From CAZCVI01 sp964502145 (GTDB lineage: Bacteria; Acidobacteriota; Aminicenantia; UBA2199): 64,000 nucleotides of DNA. This document shows, piece after piece, positions 12,001 through 21,100 of this stretch. The notes beneath the pieces are model-generated. The model saw only the letters and a list, made by a program, of their open reading frames with translations, made no database searches and was not told the DNA's origin. The position numbers and the translations under genes were made by a program. The DNA lies in assembly GCA_964502145.1 (NCBI GenBank), contig CAZCVI010000030.1, forward strand, positions 17,634 to 81,633, given 5' to 3'. The first letter of the stretch is position 1. Each line of letters begins with the position of its first letter.

Positions 12001-13333
12001 TATTCAACAAATGGACCTGGAAAGCACGGCTTACAACATGCCCCAAGTTTTTCCCCTGGCCACAACAAGCAATATACTACAGGTGGAAAATGCGTTTCGG
12101 GCATTGATTGGCAGACATGAATGCTTGCGCACCTCTTTTTTGCTGGTGGCAGAGGAACCGGTACAGAAAATTCATGATGATGTGCCGTTTGTCATTCAAT
12201 ACGAAGAGACAGTGGTGGAAAATGAGGTTGTCCAGACTATTTTCGCGCGGTTTGTCCGGCCCTTTGATTTATCAGGAGCGCCGTTGCTCCGGGTTGGCGT
12301 TATCCGCGATGTTCATGTTCAGGAACACTATATCCTGATGCTGGATATGCATCATATTATAACGGATGGGATTTCGCAGGGGATCATTGTCAATGATTTT
12401 ATGAAATTGTATAATGGAGAGTCTTTACCGCCACTAAGATTGCAATACAAAGATTTTTCGCAATGGCAAAACAGCGACACACAACAACGCCTCAACCAAA
12501 AACAAGAAACGTACTGGCTGGAACTATTTGCGACTCAATACAGGCTGCTGAATATGCCAATTGATTATCCGCGCCCGGAAGTATATGACTTTGAAGGGGA
12601 TGAAGTGTTTGTAGAAGTGGATGAAACATTGACCACGGCACTACGGCAGGCAGGAATAAATTCAGGGACCACACTGAATATTTTTCTACTGGCAGCGTAT
12701 AATATCCTGCTGGCCAAATACACGCTTCAGAACGATATTGTGGTGGGAGCGCCGGTGGCGGGTAGACGACATCTTGAATTGCATGACATTGCAGGATTTT
12801 TTGCCAATATGCTGGCTTTGCGAAACAACGTCCAGGAAGAGCTCTCTTTCAATGAATTCTTAATGGCAGTAAAAGACAATTTTCTCAATGCCTACGAGAA
12901 CCAGGATTATCCCTTTGACGAATTGGTTTGGAAACTGAAATTAAAGAGAGAGACGGGACGGAACCCCTTGGTGGAAACAGTATTTGTGGTGGTGGCACAG
13001 GATAATAATGGGGTTAATGATAAGGCAAATGATAGGATTAATGATGGGATTAATGATGGTCGTGATGTAAGTCTTTATAGTCATGAAGAAAAAATCGCTC
13101 ATTTCGATTTAATGGTCCATGTCACGGAGCGAAAAGATACGCTACGTATTTTCATTGAATACCGGACAGCATTATTTAAAACAGCCACTATAGAAGGGAT
13201 AGCGAAAAACTTTATTCATGTTTTACAGCAGATAGTAGAAAATGGGGAACTAAAACTGGGCGAAATAAGAGTCACCACGGCGACTGTGACAGCAAAAGTA
13301 CACCCGTTCCAAAAAAATGAGCTTGATTGGTAG
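2..13333 (+). CDS. Nonribosomal peptide synthetase, 5'-truncated by the window edge (A-T-C-A-T-C-[A-MT]-T-C-A-T-C)
   Basis: Multimodular NRPS in the cytoplasm; each module activates an amino acid (A), tethers it on a carrier (T) and condenses it (C). The frame is open at the left edge, so the gene begins upstream. Order by position: A1 to about 1210 with YTSGSTG near 158; T1 Ser near 1367; C1 with HHIISDG at 1910-1930; A2 2890-4380; T2 Ser near 4535; C2 HHIVSDG 5093-5113; A3 6080-8450 with a methyltransferase inserted at about 6540-7330; T3 Ser near 8609; C3 HHIIADG 9188-9208; A4 10160-11640; T4 Ser near 11798; C4 HHIITDG 12350-12370. Hand-aligned codes: A1 DVGDIGCID (Orn-like), A2 DGFFIGGVF (Ile/Val-like), A3 DGFFLGMVY (Ile-like), A4 DGQLIAHVV (Pro-like). 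No epimerase domain is seen. The protein ends on a complete C domain, so it must hand over to the NRPS starting at 15188. Confidence 0.97.
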   Translation, partial: DSLCVLLLTQLHNQVQFTFGGAIVYIKNHQITIADAHNLVPVAGPENLAYVIYTSGSTGEPKGVMVQHNHYVNVAMAWKEKYPISDSENNVLQIASFSFDVFAGDVIKALLNGGKLVLCPTETMTDLHSFYNLLHSQKISSLDATPAFIFPFMDHVYHNHLPIEHLKLLIIGSDSCPVADFKTLLARFGDQMRIINCYGVTEATIDTSVYEESLETLPLSGHVPIGKPHANMKMVIMDTYGHLVPIGIPGELYIGGKSVARGYLHRPELTADRFIPDPFSPGERLYKTGDRVKWLADGNVAFLGRIDQQVKIRGYRIELAEIEAKLVAHEDIKEAVVQVIESNDKYLCAFVVPREPGVWAKGAGAVLKEYLTACLPEYMVPSYFIVMDKFPLTPNGKIDRKLLSQTHITHLQCCDEYIAPSNPVEEKLVALWSNLLAIDKEKISTSADFFKLGGHSLKAVVLLSTIHKEFNVTLPLSELFKKPTVHGLAATITGAVYDPYADIEPVEKKEYYPMSSAQKRLYIIQQMDLDSTAYNMPGVTRLSDKIDGEKLQQTFNMLIQRHESFRTSFHMQADVPVQKIHDQAPLHIEHYANADSITIDLIMSGFIQPFDLTLAPLLRVGLIQSKEKGNLLLVDMHHIISDGISHDILVTDLLAIYKESPLPPLRVQYKDFARWQNDRQEAGKLEQQEKYWLQEFSGQIPVLDLPMDYPRPAEQSFAGDTVSFHVDAELTAALKTIVSRSNTTFFMLLLAITQVWLSKLSGQEDIIVGTPIAGRKHAALEKIIGMFVNTLALRNFPSGGQSFMQFLYEVKARSLAAFENQEYPFEELVEKVAVSRDASRNPLFDIMLTFETVHTLLADSERGDRDTTAPDSTTNPLQAAKFDMTVNIVESAGTLTISLLYCSKLFKKETIEGYAGYLGNILSAVTQNSDVPLSAIEIMSVQEKQRLLYEFNNTTTSYPSTQTIPQLFAEQAEKIPHHIAVILDESQITYQELENRARRLAQVLQTTGVGPNTIVALMAERSIEMIVGIMGILKAGGAYLPLEPNFPQQRISYMLADSNTHVLVVTARTAGKIPFEHHIININQVLTTPSDQSLFPVLADAANLAYIIYTSGSTGMPKGVLTLHYNVSRVVRNTNYIDIQQTDRLLQLSNYAFDGSVFDIYGALLNGAALVLLPPVPVIGVDLLAEMITTQMVTLFFITVALFNLLVDLNLACLKSVRHVIAGGERMSVEHTGKALAYLGNGRIINGYGPTETTVFAVCNVIQGIDAQAPSIPIGTPIANTTVYILDRYLHAVPMNSVGELYIGGAGNALGYLNNPTLTAERFIKNPFITTGTTQTLYKTGDLARWLPDGTIECLGRIDHQVKIRGFRIELGEIENRLLSHEEINEAVILVQEDRRGDKYLCGYIVPASRGTFTQRPTLAEELKKYLAATLPEYMIPAYFIPLEKMPLTPNGKIDRNVLLHLQPTDRQSRQNHTAPRNKTEAQLVAIWADVLNIDTTAIGIESDFFELGGHSLRATILVSKIHKELEVKVPLTEVFKRKTVSGIAEYINQAQKEKYTGIAFIEMKEYYPLSSAQKRLYFLQQMDETGISYNMPMLLSLGKEVEKNRLEATLAALIFRHESLRTSFTTVSNVPVQRVHDHLEFACEYYDASAPYSPQSTPVTTLVKNFVRPFDLSKAPLLRSGLIRLPDNNHIWMVDVHHIVSDGTSHAILTDDFLALYNHKELAPLKFHYKEFSQWQNNLFEKGAIQIQEEYWLKLYAGEIPTLDLPTDYKRPAIFTFAGDTFYFELKDEEVRPFKELAITCGGTLFMNILAALNTLFYRYTGQTDIIIGNGIAGRNHEDILRVIGMFVNTQAMRNYPQGEKTYEAFLREVNQHSVHAFENQDVQFEELVDKLALERDASRNPLFDICMIVQNFQQAQGQDALPVALFGGKETQPLPAEVNYRNKTAKFDMTFFVTERDETLDIAIEYYTGIFEEATIERMATHFKNIIKAVIADPAIPLIKIPLLSHAEEKQLLYAFNESTTPYPKDKTIHSIFADQVEKSPDTIALVLNDAVLTYKELDREANRLARYLIEGKGIIPAHEERVGLLMSPSFSRIIAIMGILKAGSCYVPLDPSMPEERLKYMIKDGCIGIVISEKKYIKTLNRLQWECQTLHSFLCMDSDDVLQEDEREKSALMDKELWHHVADTAVDEITGGGWNSSYTGKPIPKEEMDEYGANVRLKLTPLLHPAMRVLEIGSASGITMFGIAPQVAMYYGTDLSQVITDKNKERVKQEGISNIKLACLAAHEISQIKDMSFDDEEHTPFTGVDLIIINSVIQCFHGHNYLRHVIAQAIDLMADNGLLFIGDIMDQDTKEALIRDLTAFKNADKERQYTTKTDWSTELFVARDFWTDLAAEVSVIKDIQFSHKIYTINNELTKFRYDTLITINKKPVIVKPWPKKKYQEDRRTLCRFSTEPIHVNTSPDSLAYIIYTSGSTGNPKGVLTLHYNVSRVVCNTNYITITPNDRLLQLSNYAFDGSVFDIFGALLNRSALVLLPAEKGVGVDLLADVITQKAVTVFFVTTALFNLLTHEVPHIFDHIRHVLFGGERVSVDHSKRALEYAGPGKILHMYGPTEITVYATAYPIHTIEKNAITIPIGPPNANTTAYILDNYLQPVPLGVTAEIYIGGLGTARGYMNRPELTHDVFIPNPFVAGDRLYKTGDLGKWLPGGDIEFIGRSDFQVKIRGYRIELGEIEKRLLSFSEIKETIVLAREDSSGDRYLCSYIVPQIPGAFDQRPTLTEEIRTHLAATLPEFMIPTYFLPLEKMPLNRNGKIDRNVLDRIQTSDYMAQNEYTAPRNKIEEKLVHIWSEVLNVQPGLISIDANFFELGGHSLRATILVSKIHKELNVKLPLAEVFKRKTLRGMAEYLENILEDTLKDTYSGIEPVEKKEYYEMSSVQKRLYFIQQLDLQSTVYNIFGVNPLMDDLNIEKLEMVFKTLIDHHESFRTSFHMVNDEPVQIVHDHAPFQIEYFTVAEKTPARNTEETNSIIKRFLRPFDLTKAPLLRVGLIQSMTNGKSNLLLVDIHHIIADGVSFELLIKDFMACYKGTALLPLYVQYKDFAHWQNYHKINGYLNSQEKYWLSIFSEEIPVLNLPVDYKRPEMQSFEGNTVNFLLSDVETHTLKELAVRTGATLYMTILAVYTLLLSRLSGQEDIVVGTPIAARRHTDLEHIIGMFVNTLAMRNYPEGEKTFDTFLQEIKERTLAAFENQDYPFEDLVNRVVVRRDTGRNPIFDAMLNLLNQADFSRTNPAQETQTSYEHRRSTAKFDLNLAAVEMSQTLFFTLEYSTVLFKPETIDRFITYFKKIMAELCISLSENRPLKLMDIEIISQKEKEEILDLSNGPEDFFDTDKTIHGLFEKQAARTPDNTALVYMSNSAITYRELNEKSGRLAYLLREKGVRQDSVVGLMVERSIEMIIGLLAILKAEGGYLPIDTEYPQERKKYMIKDSGMQVLLTNESYDGNQNIECVDPSIQIAGPHVYSGSEKNQPGRGSDIVYVIYTSGSTGNPKGVILEHSNLVNLIEWEYKYTAIDFSTVMQFYSISFDGSFQEIFSALMSGGRVAIIDRDKRTNILELFRLVLVNDIKTMLLPTTFMKFVMNEEEFINFFPLCVRHIITAGEQLVVSLRFQDYLHRSGLTVHNHYGPSETHVVTTLTLDPNKEIAELPTIGRPLVNTGIYIVDQGKHVLPVNVAGELLIGGIQVGRGYLNAPEKSAEKFITLPLLPSSNNKVYRTGDLSRWLPDGNIEFLGRMDFQVKIRGFRVELGEIESRLLNYPGIVEAVVLALATDNGDKELYAYIVSEGECPVSDLWAYLGSVFPDYMIPSHLVPLEKIPLTSSGKVDRKVLAQIKVADSKFLEECVPPRNRIEEQLVAIWSEVLGWEKEKISITADFFKMGGHSLKAIVLLSKVHKLLSVPVPLMALFKTPSIKGLSEYIASATPDNYTSIEATEKREYYPLSSAQKRLYIIQQMDLESTAYNMPQVFPLATTSNILQVENAFRALIGRHECLRTSFLLVAEEPVQKIHDDVPFVIQYEETVVENEVVQTIFARFVRPFDLSGAPLLRVGVIRDVHVQEHYILMLDMHHIITDGISQGIIVNDFMKLYNGESLPPLRLQYKDFSQWQNSDTQQRLNQKQETYWLELFATQYRLLNMPIDYPRPEVYDFEGDEVFVEVDETLTTALRQAGINSGTTLNIFLLAAYNILLAKYTLQNDIVVGAPVAGRRHLELHDIAGFFANMLALRNNVQEELSFNEFLMAVKDNFLNAYENQDYPFDELVWKLKLKRETGRNPLVETVFVVVAQDNNGVNDKANDRINDGINDGRDVSLYSHEEKIAHFDLMVHVTERKDTLRIFIEYRTALFKTATIEGIAKNFIHVLQQIVENGELKLGEIRVTTATVTAKVHPFQKNELDW

Positions 13334-13370
13334 AAGTGAATCACCAATCGGGCAAGCGGAGGAGTTTAAT

Positions 13371-15092
13371 ATGAACGAAATAAAAGTAAAAACACATGGT
13401 GCAGTAACAGAAGAAAAAATCTTATTGGTGTTGCTGCCATTCTGGGATCCACAGATTCCCCCACTGGGAATCGCATGTTTAAAAAGTTATCTCCAATTGT
13501 TTGGCTATCAGGTAAAAGCCGTGGATGCCAATCTGGAGGTTCTATTCAGAGAATTCCACGATAGTTATTTCTCGGTCATGCAAGAAGCGATTCCTGCAAA
13601 CAAGATCGGCAATCTATTCAACATCGGTAACCAGGTTTTCCGCAATCACTTGATGGCACACCTGAATTATACGGATCAGAATCGTTATCTGAGTTTGGTG
13701 AAAAATATTGTCTGGCAAACGTTTTATACGGATATTGACAATAACCGCGTGGCTAGATTAAACAGGATTATAAACGACTTTTTCACGGCTCTGGAAACCT
13801 ACTTTAACACGCTACTGGACCAAGAACAACCGACTGTATTGGGTTTGTCTGTATACGGTGATACATTCCCAGCCTCATTGGCGGCATTTAAATGGGCCAA
13901 ACAAAAGAACGCCAGTATAAAGACAATCATTGGCGGGGGTATCTTTGCGGACCAACTGGCACCGGGTTCTCCGAACCTGGAGTATTTTATTGAAAAAACA
14001 AAAGAATATATTGATGCGATTATTATCGGCGAAGGCGAAGAGTTGATGGTCCGCTTTCTAAAAGGAGAATTGGAACCGACACAACGGGTATACGGTTTGT
14101 TGGATGTGCAGGGCAAGTATGTAGATATGTCTGGGATGGATATTCCTGACTTTTCTGATTTCGATTTGAATCCCTATCCGTTCCTGGCCCATTTTGGGGC
14201 ACGGAGTTGTCCATATCAATGCCATTTTTGCTCGGAAACAATCAACTGGGGAAAATACCGCCGCAAAGATGTGACGCAAAGTGTGGCGGAATTTATTCGC
14301 CTGTACAAACGACACGGCATGCAATTGTTTCTACTGACGGATTCGACATTAAACCCGATTGTCACACCGCTGGCCAATGAATTTATCAAATCAGGCGTGG
14401 CGATTTACTGGGATGGCTTTTTACGGGCGGATAAACATGTATGCAATATCGACAATACGATATTATGGCGGCAGGGGGGATTCTACCGGGCTAAATTGGG
14501 TCTGGAAAGTGGATCACAACGCGTGTTAGACCTGATGAATAAAGAAATTACCATTGAACAAAGCCGACAAGCACTGGCTGCCCTGGCATTTGCGGGAATT
14601 AAAACCACGACGTTCTGGCTTTTTGGGTTTCCGGGTGAAACGGAAGCAGACTTTTTACAGACGTTGGCTTTCTTAACGGAAAACAAGGATACTATTTATG
14701 AAGCGGACTGCAATGCCTTTAATTACTTTTTAACGGGACAGGCGAATTCGGAGGAGTGGTTGAAAAACAATAAAGGGGTGCTGTTATACCCTGAAATAGA
14801 AAACGAGGTACTTATCTCGCCGACCTGGGTATTGGATGGCGAACCTTCACGGGAAGAAGCCTATAACCGGGTAAATCGCTTCATCGACCATTGCAAAAAA
14901 CTGGGGATTCCCAATCCCTATTCATTAAAAGATGTATGCCGGGCAGATGAACGCTGGCAAAAAATCCATAAGAACGCGGTTCCTGCGGTGGTGGATTTTA
15001 AAAATAAAGATATCTATATAGATGAATGCAGAAGAATTAAAAAAATAACCCTGGCCCGCAATATCCTGCCAGATAATGAGGATTGGCTTTAA
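13371..15092 (+). CDS. B12-binding domain radical SAM protein in the NRPS operon
   Basis: About 573 residues. The N-terminal part (about 15-200) looks like a cobalamin-binding fold: PPLGIACLKSYL at the start and a GLSVYGD...IIGGG segment. A radical SAM core follows with CPYQCHFC (CxxxCxxC, near residue 280), which would bind a 4Fe-4S cluster. Family members perform methylations, ring formations and other radical reactions. The start at 13371 is chosen because GGAGG lies 7 nt upstream; an earlier in-frame ATG at 13317 overlaps the NRPS end and lacks a good site. It lies 37 nt after one NRPS gene and 95 nt before the next on the same strand, so a tailoring role (for example C-methylation of the peptide or a building block) is inferred. 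The reaction cannot be read from sequence. Confidence 0.93.
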   Translation: MNEIKVKTHGAVTEEKILLVLLPFWDPQIPPLGIACLKSYLQLFGYQVKAVDANLEVLFREFHDSYFSVMQEAIPANKIGNLFNIGNQVFRNHLMAHLNYTDQNRYLSLVKNIVWQTFYTDIDNNRVARLNRIINDFFTALETYFNTLLDQEQPTVLGLSVYGDTFPASLAAFKWAKQKNASIKTIIGGGIFADQLAPGSPNLEYFIEKTKEYIDAIIIGEGEELMVRFLKGELEPTQRVYGLLDVQGKYVDMSGMDIPDFSDFDLNPYPFLAHFGARSCPYQCHFCSETINWGKYRRKDVTQSVAEFIRLYKRHGMQLFLLTDSTLNPIVTPLANEFIKSGVAIYWDGFLRADKHVCNIDNTILWRQGGFYRAKLGLESGSQRVLDLMNKEITIEQSRQALAALAFAGIKTTTFWLFGFPGETEADFLQTLAFLTENKDTIYEADCNAFNYFLTGQANSEEWLKNNKGVLLYPEIENEVLISPTWVLDGEPSREEAYNRVNRFIDHCKKLGIPNPYSLKDVCRADERWQKIHKNAVPAVVDFKNKDIYIDECRRIKKITLARNILPDNEDWL

Positions 15093-15112
15093 TGGCAAGA
15101 CAGCTATTATAA

Positions 15113-15156
15113 GAGTATGGTATGAGTATTGTATGAGTATTGTATGCGTATTATTA
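15113..15156. repeat. 11-bp tandem repeat before the second NRPS gene
   Basis: Four consecutive 11-bp units of the type GAGTATTGTAT, the first and last diverged, lie in the 95-nt gap between the radical SAM stop and the NRPS start. The unit is close to one helical turn. Function unknown; it sits just upstream of the GGAGG ribosome-binding site at 15176-15180. Confidence 0.8.
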
Positions 15157-15187
15157 AATAAAAAATAGTAATTATGGAGGAATGAGC

Positions 15188-18100
15188 ATGACTGATAAAA
15201 ATGAATTAAAAACTGAAAACACGGGGCTGGGGCTATCTGGAAATGATCGGGATTTCTGGGTGGAAAAGTTTTCGGGCACGTTGCTAAAAAGTTATTTCCC
15301 TTATGACCAAAAACCAATCTCTATAGCAGAACAGAAAGCGGGTACGATTAGCTTTCGCTTGGATGGCCCGCTTTTTTTGCGCTTAACCACGTTGAGCGCG
15401 GGACAGGACCACAGGTTGTATATTGTTCTGGTCAGCGCGCTATTACTTCTGCTTAACCGCTATACTGGCAATGACGATATTATTATTGGTATGCCGATTT
15501 ATAGACAAGAAATAGACGGGGATTTTCCGAATAAAGTGTTGGGACTACGAAACCACTTAAACTATTCAATGACGGTTAAGGAGCTGTTGAAGCAGGTAAG
15601 CCTGGAACTTTACGAGGCTGCGGAACATCAAAATTATCCGATCCAAACGTTATTGTATCATTTGAATCTTCCGTTTAAGGAGGGCGATTTTGCGCTGTTT
15701 GATGTGGCAATCGCGCTGAAAAACATACAACCGAAAGAATACCTCAATCATATTGGTCATAAAATTACGTTTTCCTTTTTGAAAAAAGAGGCTGTGATTG
15801 AAGGGGTGATTGACTATTGTTCCTCATGGTATCAACCGGGTACGATGGCGCAGATTGCCAGACATTATATAAATATCCTGAATAGTGCCACGAGTGATTT
15901 AAATGCTGCGATTTCCACTATTGAAATGCTGACCGGGGCTGAACGGGAACAATTGACCGTGGAATTGAACAATACGCGCCGGGATTATCCGGCAGAAAAA
16001 ACAATTGACGAACTATTTGAAGAACAGGTTGCACTAAGACCAAATAAAATCGCGCTGACTTATGAAGGTGATCCGCGCACTTACGCAGATGTAAATAAAG
16101 AAGCCAACTGTTTGGCTGCATATCTCCGTTTTTTAGGGGTTAAAATAGGTGAACCGGTGGCATTGGAGATGGAAAATTCCCATCTGGTGATTGTGGGGGT
16201 ACTGGCCATACTAAAAGCAGGGGGTGTTTATTTACCGATCAATGTGGAATACCCGGATGAACGAAAAAAATACATTCTGAAAGATTGTTTTGCCAATCTA
16301 ATGGTAACCAATAACCGGGAGTGCGGCAGGTATGATTTACCACTGCAACAGATTTACCTGGACGGCAGAGGCATGTATGACTATGAAAATAATACGTGTC
16401 CTGAAGCTGCGGAAAATAGTCGGCGTTTGCATGGCAGTAATGATGCGGCGTATATTATGTATACGTCGGGTTCTACAGGTACGCCTAAAGGGGTTATCGT
16501 GGAGCATCGTAATGCGGTACGTCTGGTAAAGAATACTAATTTTATTCAATTCTGCGAAAATGATAGTATTTTGTTGACTGGTGCATTGGAGTTTGATGCA
16601 TCTACTTTCGAGATCTGGGGCGCGTTGTTAAACGGTTTAACCCTGCATCTGGTAAGCAAGGATACTATTCTGGATTATGGGGGCTTAAACGACATCATTA
16701 TGCAAAACAGGGTAACGATCATGTGGTTAACCGCCTCGCTTTTTAACCGGATGTTGGATTCCGATATTCATTTATTTGCCAATCTGAAACACCTGTTGGT
16801 GGGTGGTGATGTATTGTCGCCACTGCATATCAACCGCGTGCGCCAGCAGTTCCCTGCCTTAACGGTTACGAATGGTTATGGACCGACGGAGAACACGACC
16901 TTTTCGACTACCTTTCGAATAAATAAGGATTATACGGAAAGTATCCCTATTGGTACACCGATTGCGAATTCATGCGCGTATATTCTGGACAGTTCATTCC
17001 GTTTGGTTCCTATGGGTGTTACGGGGGAACTGTTTGTGGGTGGCGATGGTTTGTCCAGAGGTTATCTCAACAACCCGGAACTCACGGCGGAGAAATTTAT
17101 TTATTTATCCCCGGATGGAGGTGCAAGCACCCGTTTGTATCGCACTGGCGACCAAGTGGCGTACTTGCCCAATGGAAATATCGAATTTTTAGGGCGCATC
17201 GATTCCCAGGTTAAGATTAGAGGCTATCGCATCGAACCTGAAGAGATTGAAAATATCTTGCTGCAAAACGATCATATCAAAGAAGCAGTGGTGCTAGACA
17301 AAACAGATAGAGACGGTGATAAGTATTTGTGCGCCTACATTGTCCCTGCGGCAGGAAAAACAATCGCGCTGGATACAGTGGAATTAAGACAGGCGATTTC
17401 CTTGCAACTGCCCGATTACATGGTGCCGTCATCTTTTGTGCTATTAACTGAAATACCTCTGACTGCCAATGGCAAAGTGGATAAAAAATCATTGCCGGAT
17501 CCAGAAATGGGCACTGCGGGTGCAGCCTATATGGCGCCGGGGAATCCGGTGGAAGAGAAATTTGTTGAAATATGGTCGGAAGTATTAAAAATTGCAAAAG
17601 AAAACATCGGCATAGATGCGGATTTTTTTGAAATGGGCGGACACTCTCTTAAAGCCACTATTGTTATCTCCAAATTACATAAAGTGTTTCATGTCAAAAT
17701 TCCCTTGGCAGAACTGTTTAAAACCCCCACTATTCGCGCTCTGGCCAAATGGGTAAATAAATCAAATTCATTGCTCAATCAGTATTTAGCCCTAGATGTG
17801 GCTGAAAAAAAAGAATACTACCCATTATCAGCGGCACAAAAACGACTCTATGTTTTACAACAAATGGAACTGGACAGCGCGGTGTATAATGTGTCGCAAG
17901 TAATGCCCATGATTGGAGAAGCCAACCTAACTAAAATGACAACTATTTTCAGACAGCTCATTGAGCGGCACGAGAGCTTCCGCACTTCCTTTGTTTTTGT
18001 TAATGAAGAACCCGTGCAGGTGATACACCCAGCCGTCGATTTTAACATCGAGTATTATGATTTGACAGAAAATAACGATAATAACGCCACTGAAAAAGAA

Positions 18101-21100
18101 ACCACGAGAGATGACTTGATCAGCACCTTTGTCAGACCTTTTGATCTTTCCCAGTCGCCACTGTTACGGGTACGACTGGTAAAAGAAAATAATAACCATT
18201 ATATTTTTATGGTAGACATCCATCATATCATTACCGACGGGACATCCATGGTTTTATTGATAAACGAGTTTACCGCGTTGTCCGCCGGTGACGTGTTGCC
18301 CCCGTTAACCTATCAATACAAAGATTATTCGCAATGGCAGAACCATAAAAAGCAAAGAGACGCGAGCCAGCAACAGGAAAACTATTGGTTGCAGCAATTT
18401 TCTGGCGAGATACCCGTATTAAACCTGCCTCTCGATTATAAAAGACCTGCAATCCAGAGTTTTGCCGGTGATATCATTCAGTTTGAATTAGAAGTTGAAA
18501 CTGCCACAGCATTAAAAACAATTGTTTCCAACAATGGTTCAACCCTTTTTATGGGCTGGTTGGCTCTGGTTAACATCTGGTTGGCACGGCTTTCTGGTCA
18601 GGAAGATATTATTGTGGGCACACCGATTGCAGGACGCAGACATGCGGATCTGGAAAAAATAATCGGCATGTTTGTGAATACCCTGGCTTTGCGAAATTGT
18701 CCCCAGGGTGATAAAACGTTTAATGAATTTCTGCAAGACGTAAAAACCCAGACATTATCTGCGTTTGAGAATCAAGAGTACCAGTTCGAAGACCTCGTGG
18801 AAAAAGTCGCTATCACCCGCGATGCCAGTCGCAACCCATTATTCGATATCATGTATACTTTCTACAACATTGATGCACCGCGTACAGAATATGACTCGGA
18901 CTATTCCGAAAAAAAATCTCAAGGTACATCTTCAGTATCCGCTGTTCCCGCTGATATTTATTCTGATAATCGCCATTCAGCCAAATTTGATCTGGATATT
19001 TGTATCGAAGAATCCGGTGGGACGTTTTATTTCACCCTGGAATATTGTTCCAAATTATTTAAAAAAGAGACTATCGCACGGTATGCCCTTTATTTAAAAA
19101 ATATCTTGGCCGCTGTGACCACGGACAGCCACGTCCGCTTATCCTCTATAGACATGATCACCGAAACCGAAAAACACCAACTATTACAAGATTTTAATAA
19201 TACTGCGGTTCCATATTCACGCGCACTCACCATTCAGCAGTTGTTTGAAGAACAGGTTTTTCGCACTCCAGACCAAACCGCCGTAGTTTTTAAAGATCAC
19301 CAATTAACCTACATAGAATTAAACCGCAGAGCCAACCGTTTATCGCGCTTGCTCCGGCGCAAAGGAGTAAAAGCAGAACGCATTGTACCTATTATGGTGG
19401 AACGTTCCTTGGATATGATTATTTCTGTTGTTGCCGTTCTAAAAGCAGGCGGTGCTTATTTACCTTTGGATCCATTATACCCGGCGCAACGTATCGCGTA
19501 TTTACTGTTAGATTGCCAATGCACCTTATTATTAACGCAAGCTCACCTAACAAAGCAGTTCCAATTTCCCGACGCTGTTGAAATCGTTTATACCGATGAT
19601 AGCAGTCTAATCCATGAAGCCGCAGACAATCCAGAACCTATTGCCAGTGCGGAAAATTTGGTTTATGTTATTTATACCTCTGGTTCTACCGGCCAGCCGA
19701 AAGGGGTGATGGTGCAGAACAACCATTACGTGAATCTCCTGATGGCCTGGAGAGAAAAATATCACCCGGAGCAAAATGTCAATAATGTACTGCAAATGGC
19801 CTCTTTCTCCTTTGATGTATTTGCCGGCGACCTCGGCAAGGCATTACTCAATGGCCAAAAGCTAGTGCTCTGTCCAGCAACTGTTTTGACGGACTTGAAT
19901 TCCTTTTACCAACTCGTGCGCAAGGAAAAAATAACCTCCATTGATTCCACACCGGCCTTTGTTTTGCCCTTTATGGACTATGTGTTTGAAAATCATCTGC
20001 CCATTGATAACCTGAAACTACTCATTATCGGTTCCGACAGTTGTCCTGCGACCAGTTTTAAAACCCTGCTGACCCGATTCAGCGAAAAGATGCGGATAAT
20101 AAATTGTTATGGTGTGACTGAAGCCACTATTGATACAAGCCTGTACGAAGAACCAGTGGAAAAACTCCCCCTCTTTGGCAATGTGCCCATTGGGAAACCT
20201 CATGCCAACATGAAAATGATTGTTTTAGATAAATACCAGAAATTGGTGCCCATCGGGATTCCCGGTGAGCTTTATATTGGTGGAAAAAGTGTGGCCCGGG
20301 GTTATTTACATCGGGCAGAACTCACCCAACAACACTTCATTGCCGATCCGTTTGTTTCTGGAGAACGTCTCTATAAAACCGGTGACCTTGTCAAATGGCA
20401 ACCCGACGGTAATCTTGAGTTTCTCGGCAGAATCGACCACCAAGTCAAGATTCGCGGTTATCGTATTGAATTAGGCGAAATTGAAGCATTGCTGTTGGCG
20501 CACGCCTCTATCAAAGAGACGGTTGTGCTGGTCAGCGAGTCTGATGAGAAATATATCTGCGCCTATATTGTGCCCCGTGAACCCCACATGTTTGACCACT
20601 CATTTATGGAATTAAAAGAGTATCTGGCCGCCACATTACCCGAGTATATGGTGCCCGCTTATTTTGTGTCCCTCTCAGAATTACCCTTAACCCCCAATAA
20701 TAAAATTGACAGGCACGCTTTAACCCGCTTGTTGACCCAAGATTTTAAATGTCCCGCTCAATATACAGCCCCCAGCAATCCCATTGAAGAAAAACTAACA
20801 GCTCTCTGGTCCGAAGTACTATGCTTAAAAAAAGAAAAAATCAGCATCACTGCCAACTTTTTTGAACTGGGTGGTCACTCTTTAAAAGCCACTATCCTCA
20901 CCGCCAAGATAAACCATGCCTTTGCCGTACAATTCCCGCTGGCCGAACTATTTAAAACTCCCACCATCAAACAATTGGCCGCATACATGGCCACCCAGTC
21001 AGCCTCCCTAAATTATGAAAAAGACGACAATTTAATCCTCTTAAGAAAAGGAACTCAACCAGGCATCACTCTCTTCTTCATCCATGATGGTAGCGGTGGT

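Noticed and set aside
13317..13370. Earlier ATG for the B12-radical SAM gene
   Set aside because: It overlaps the NRPS stop and has no Shine-Dalgarno sequence; the ATG at 13371 has GGAGG at ideal spacing.
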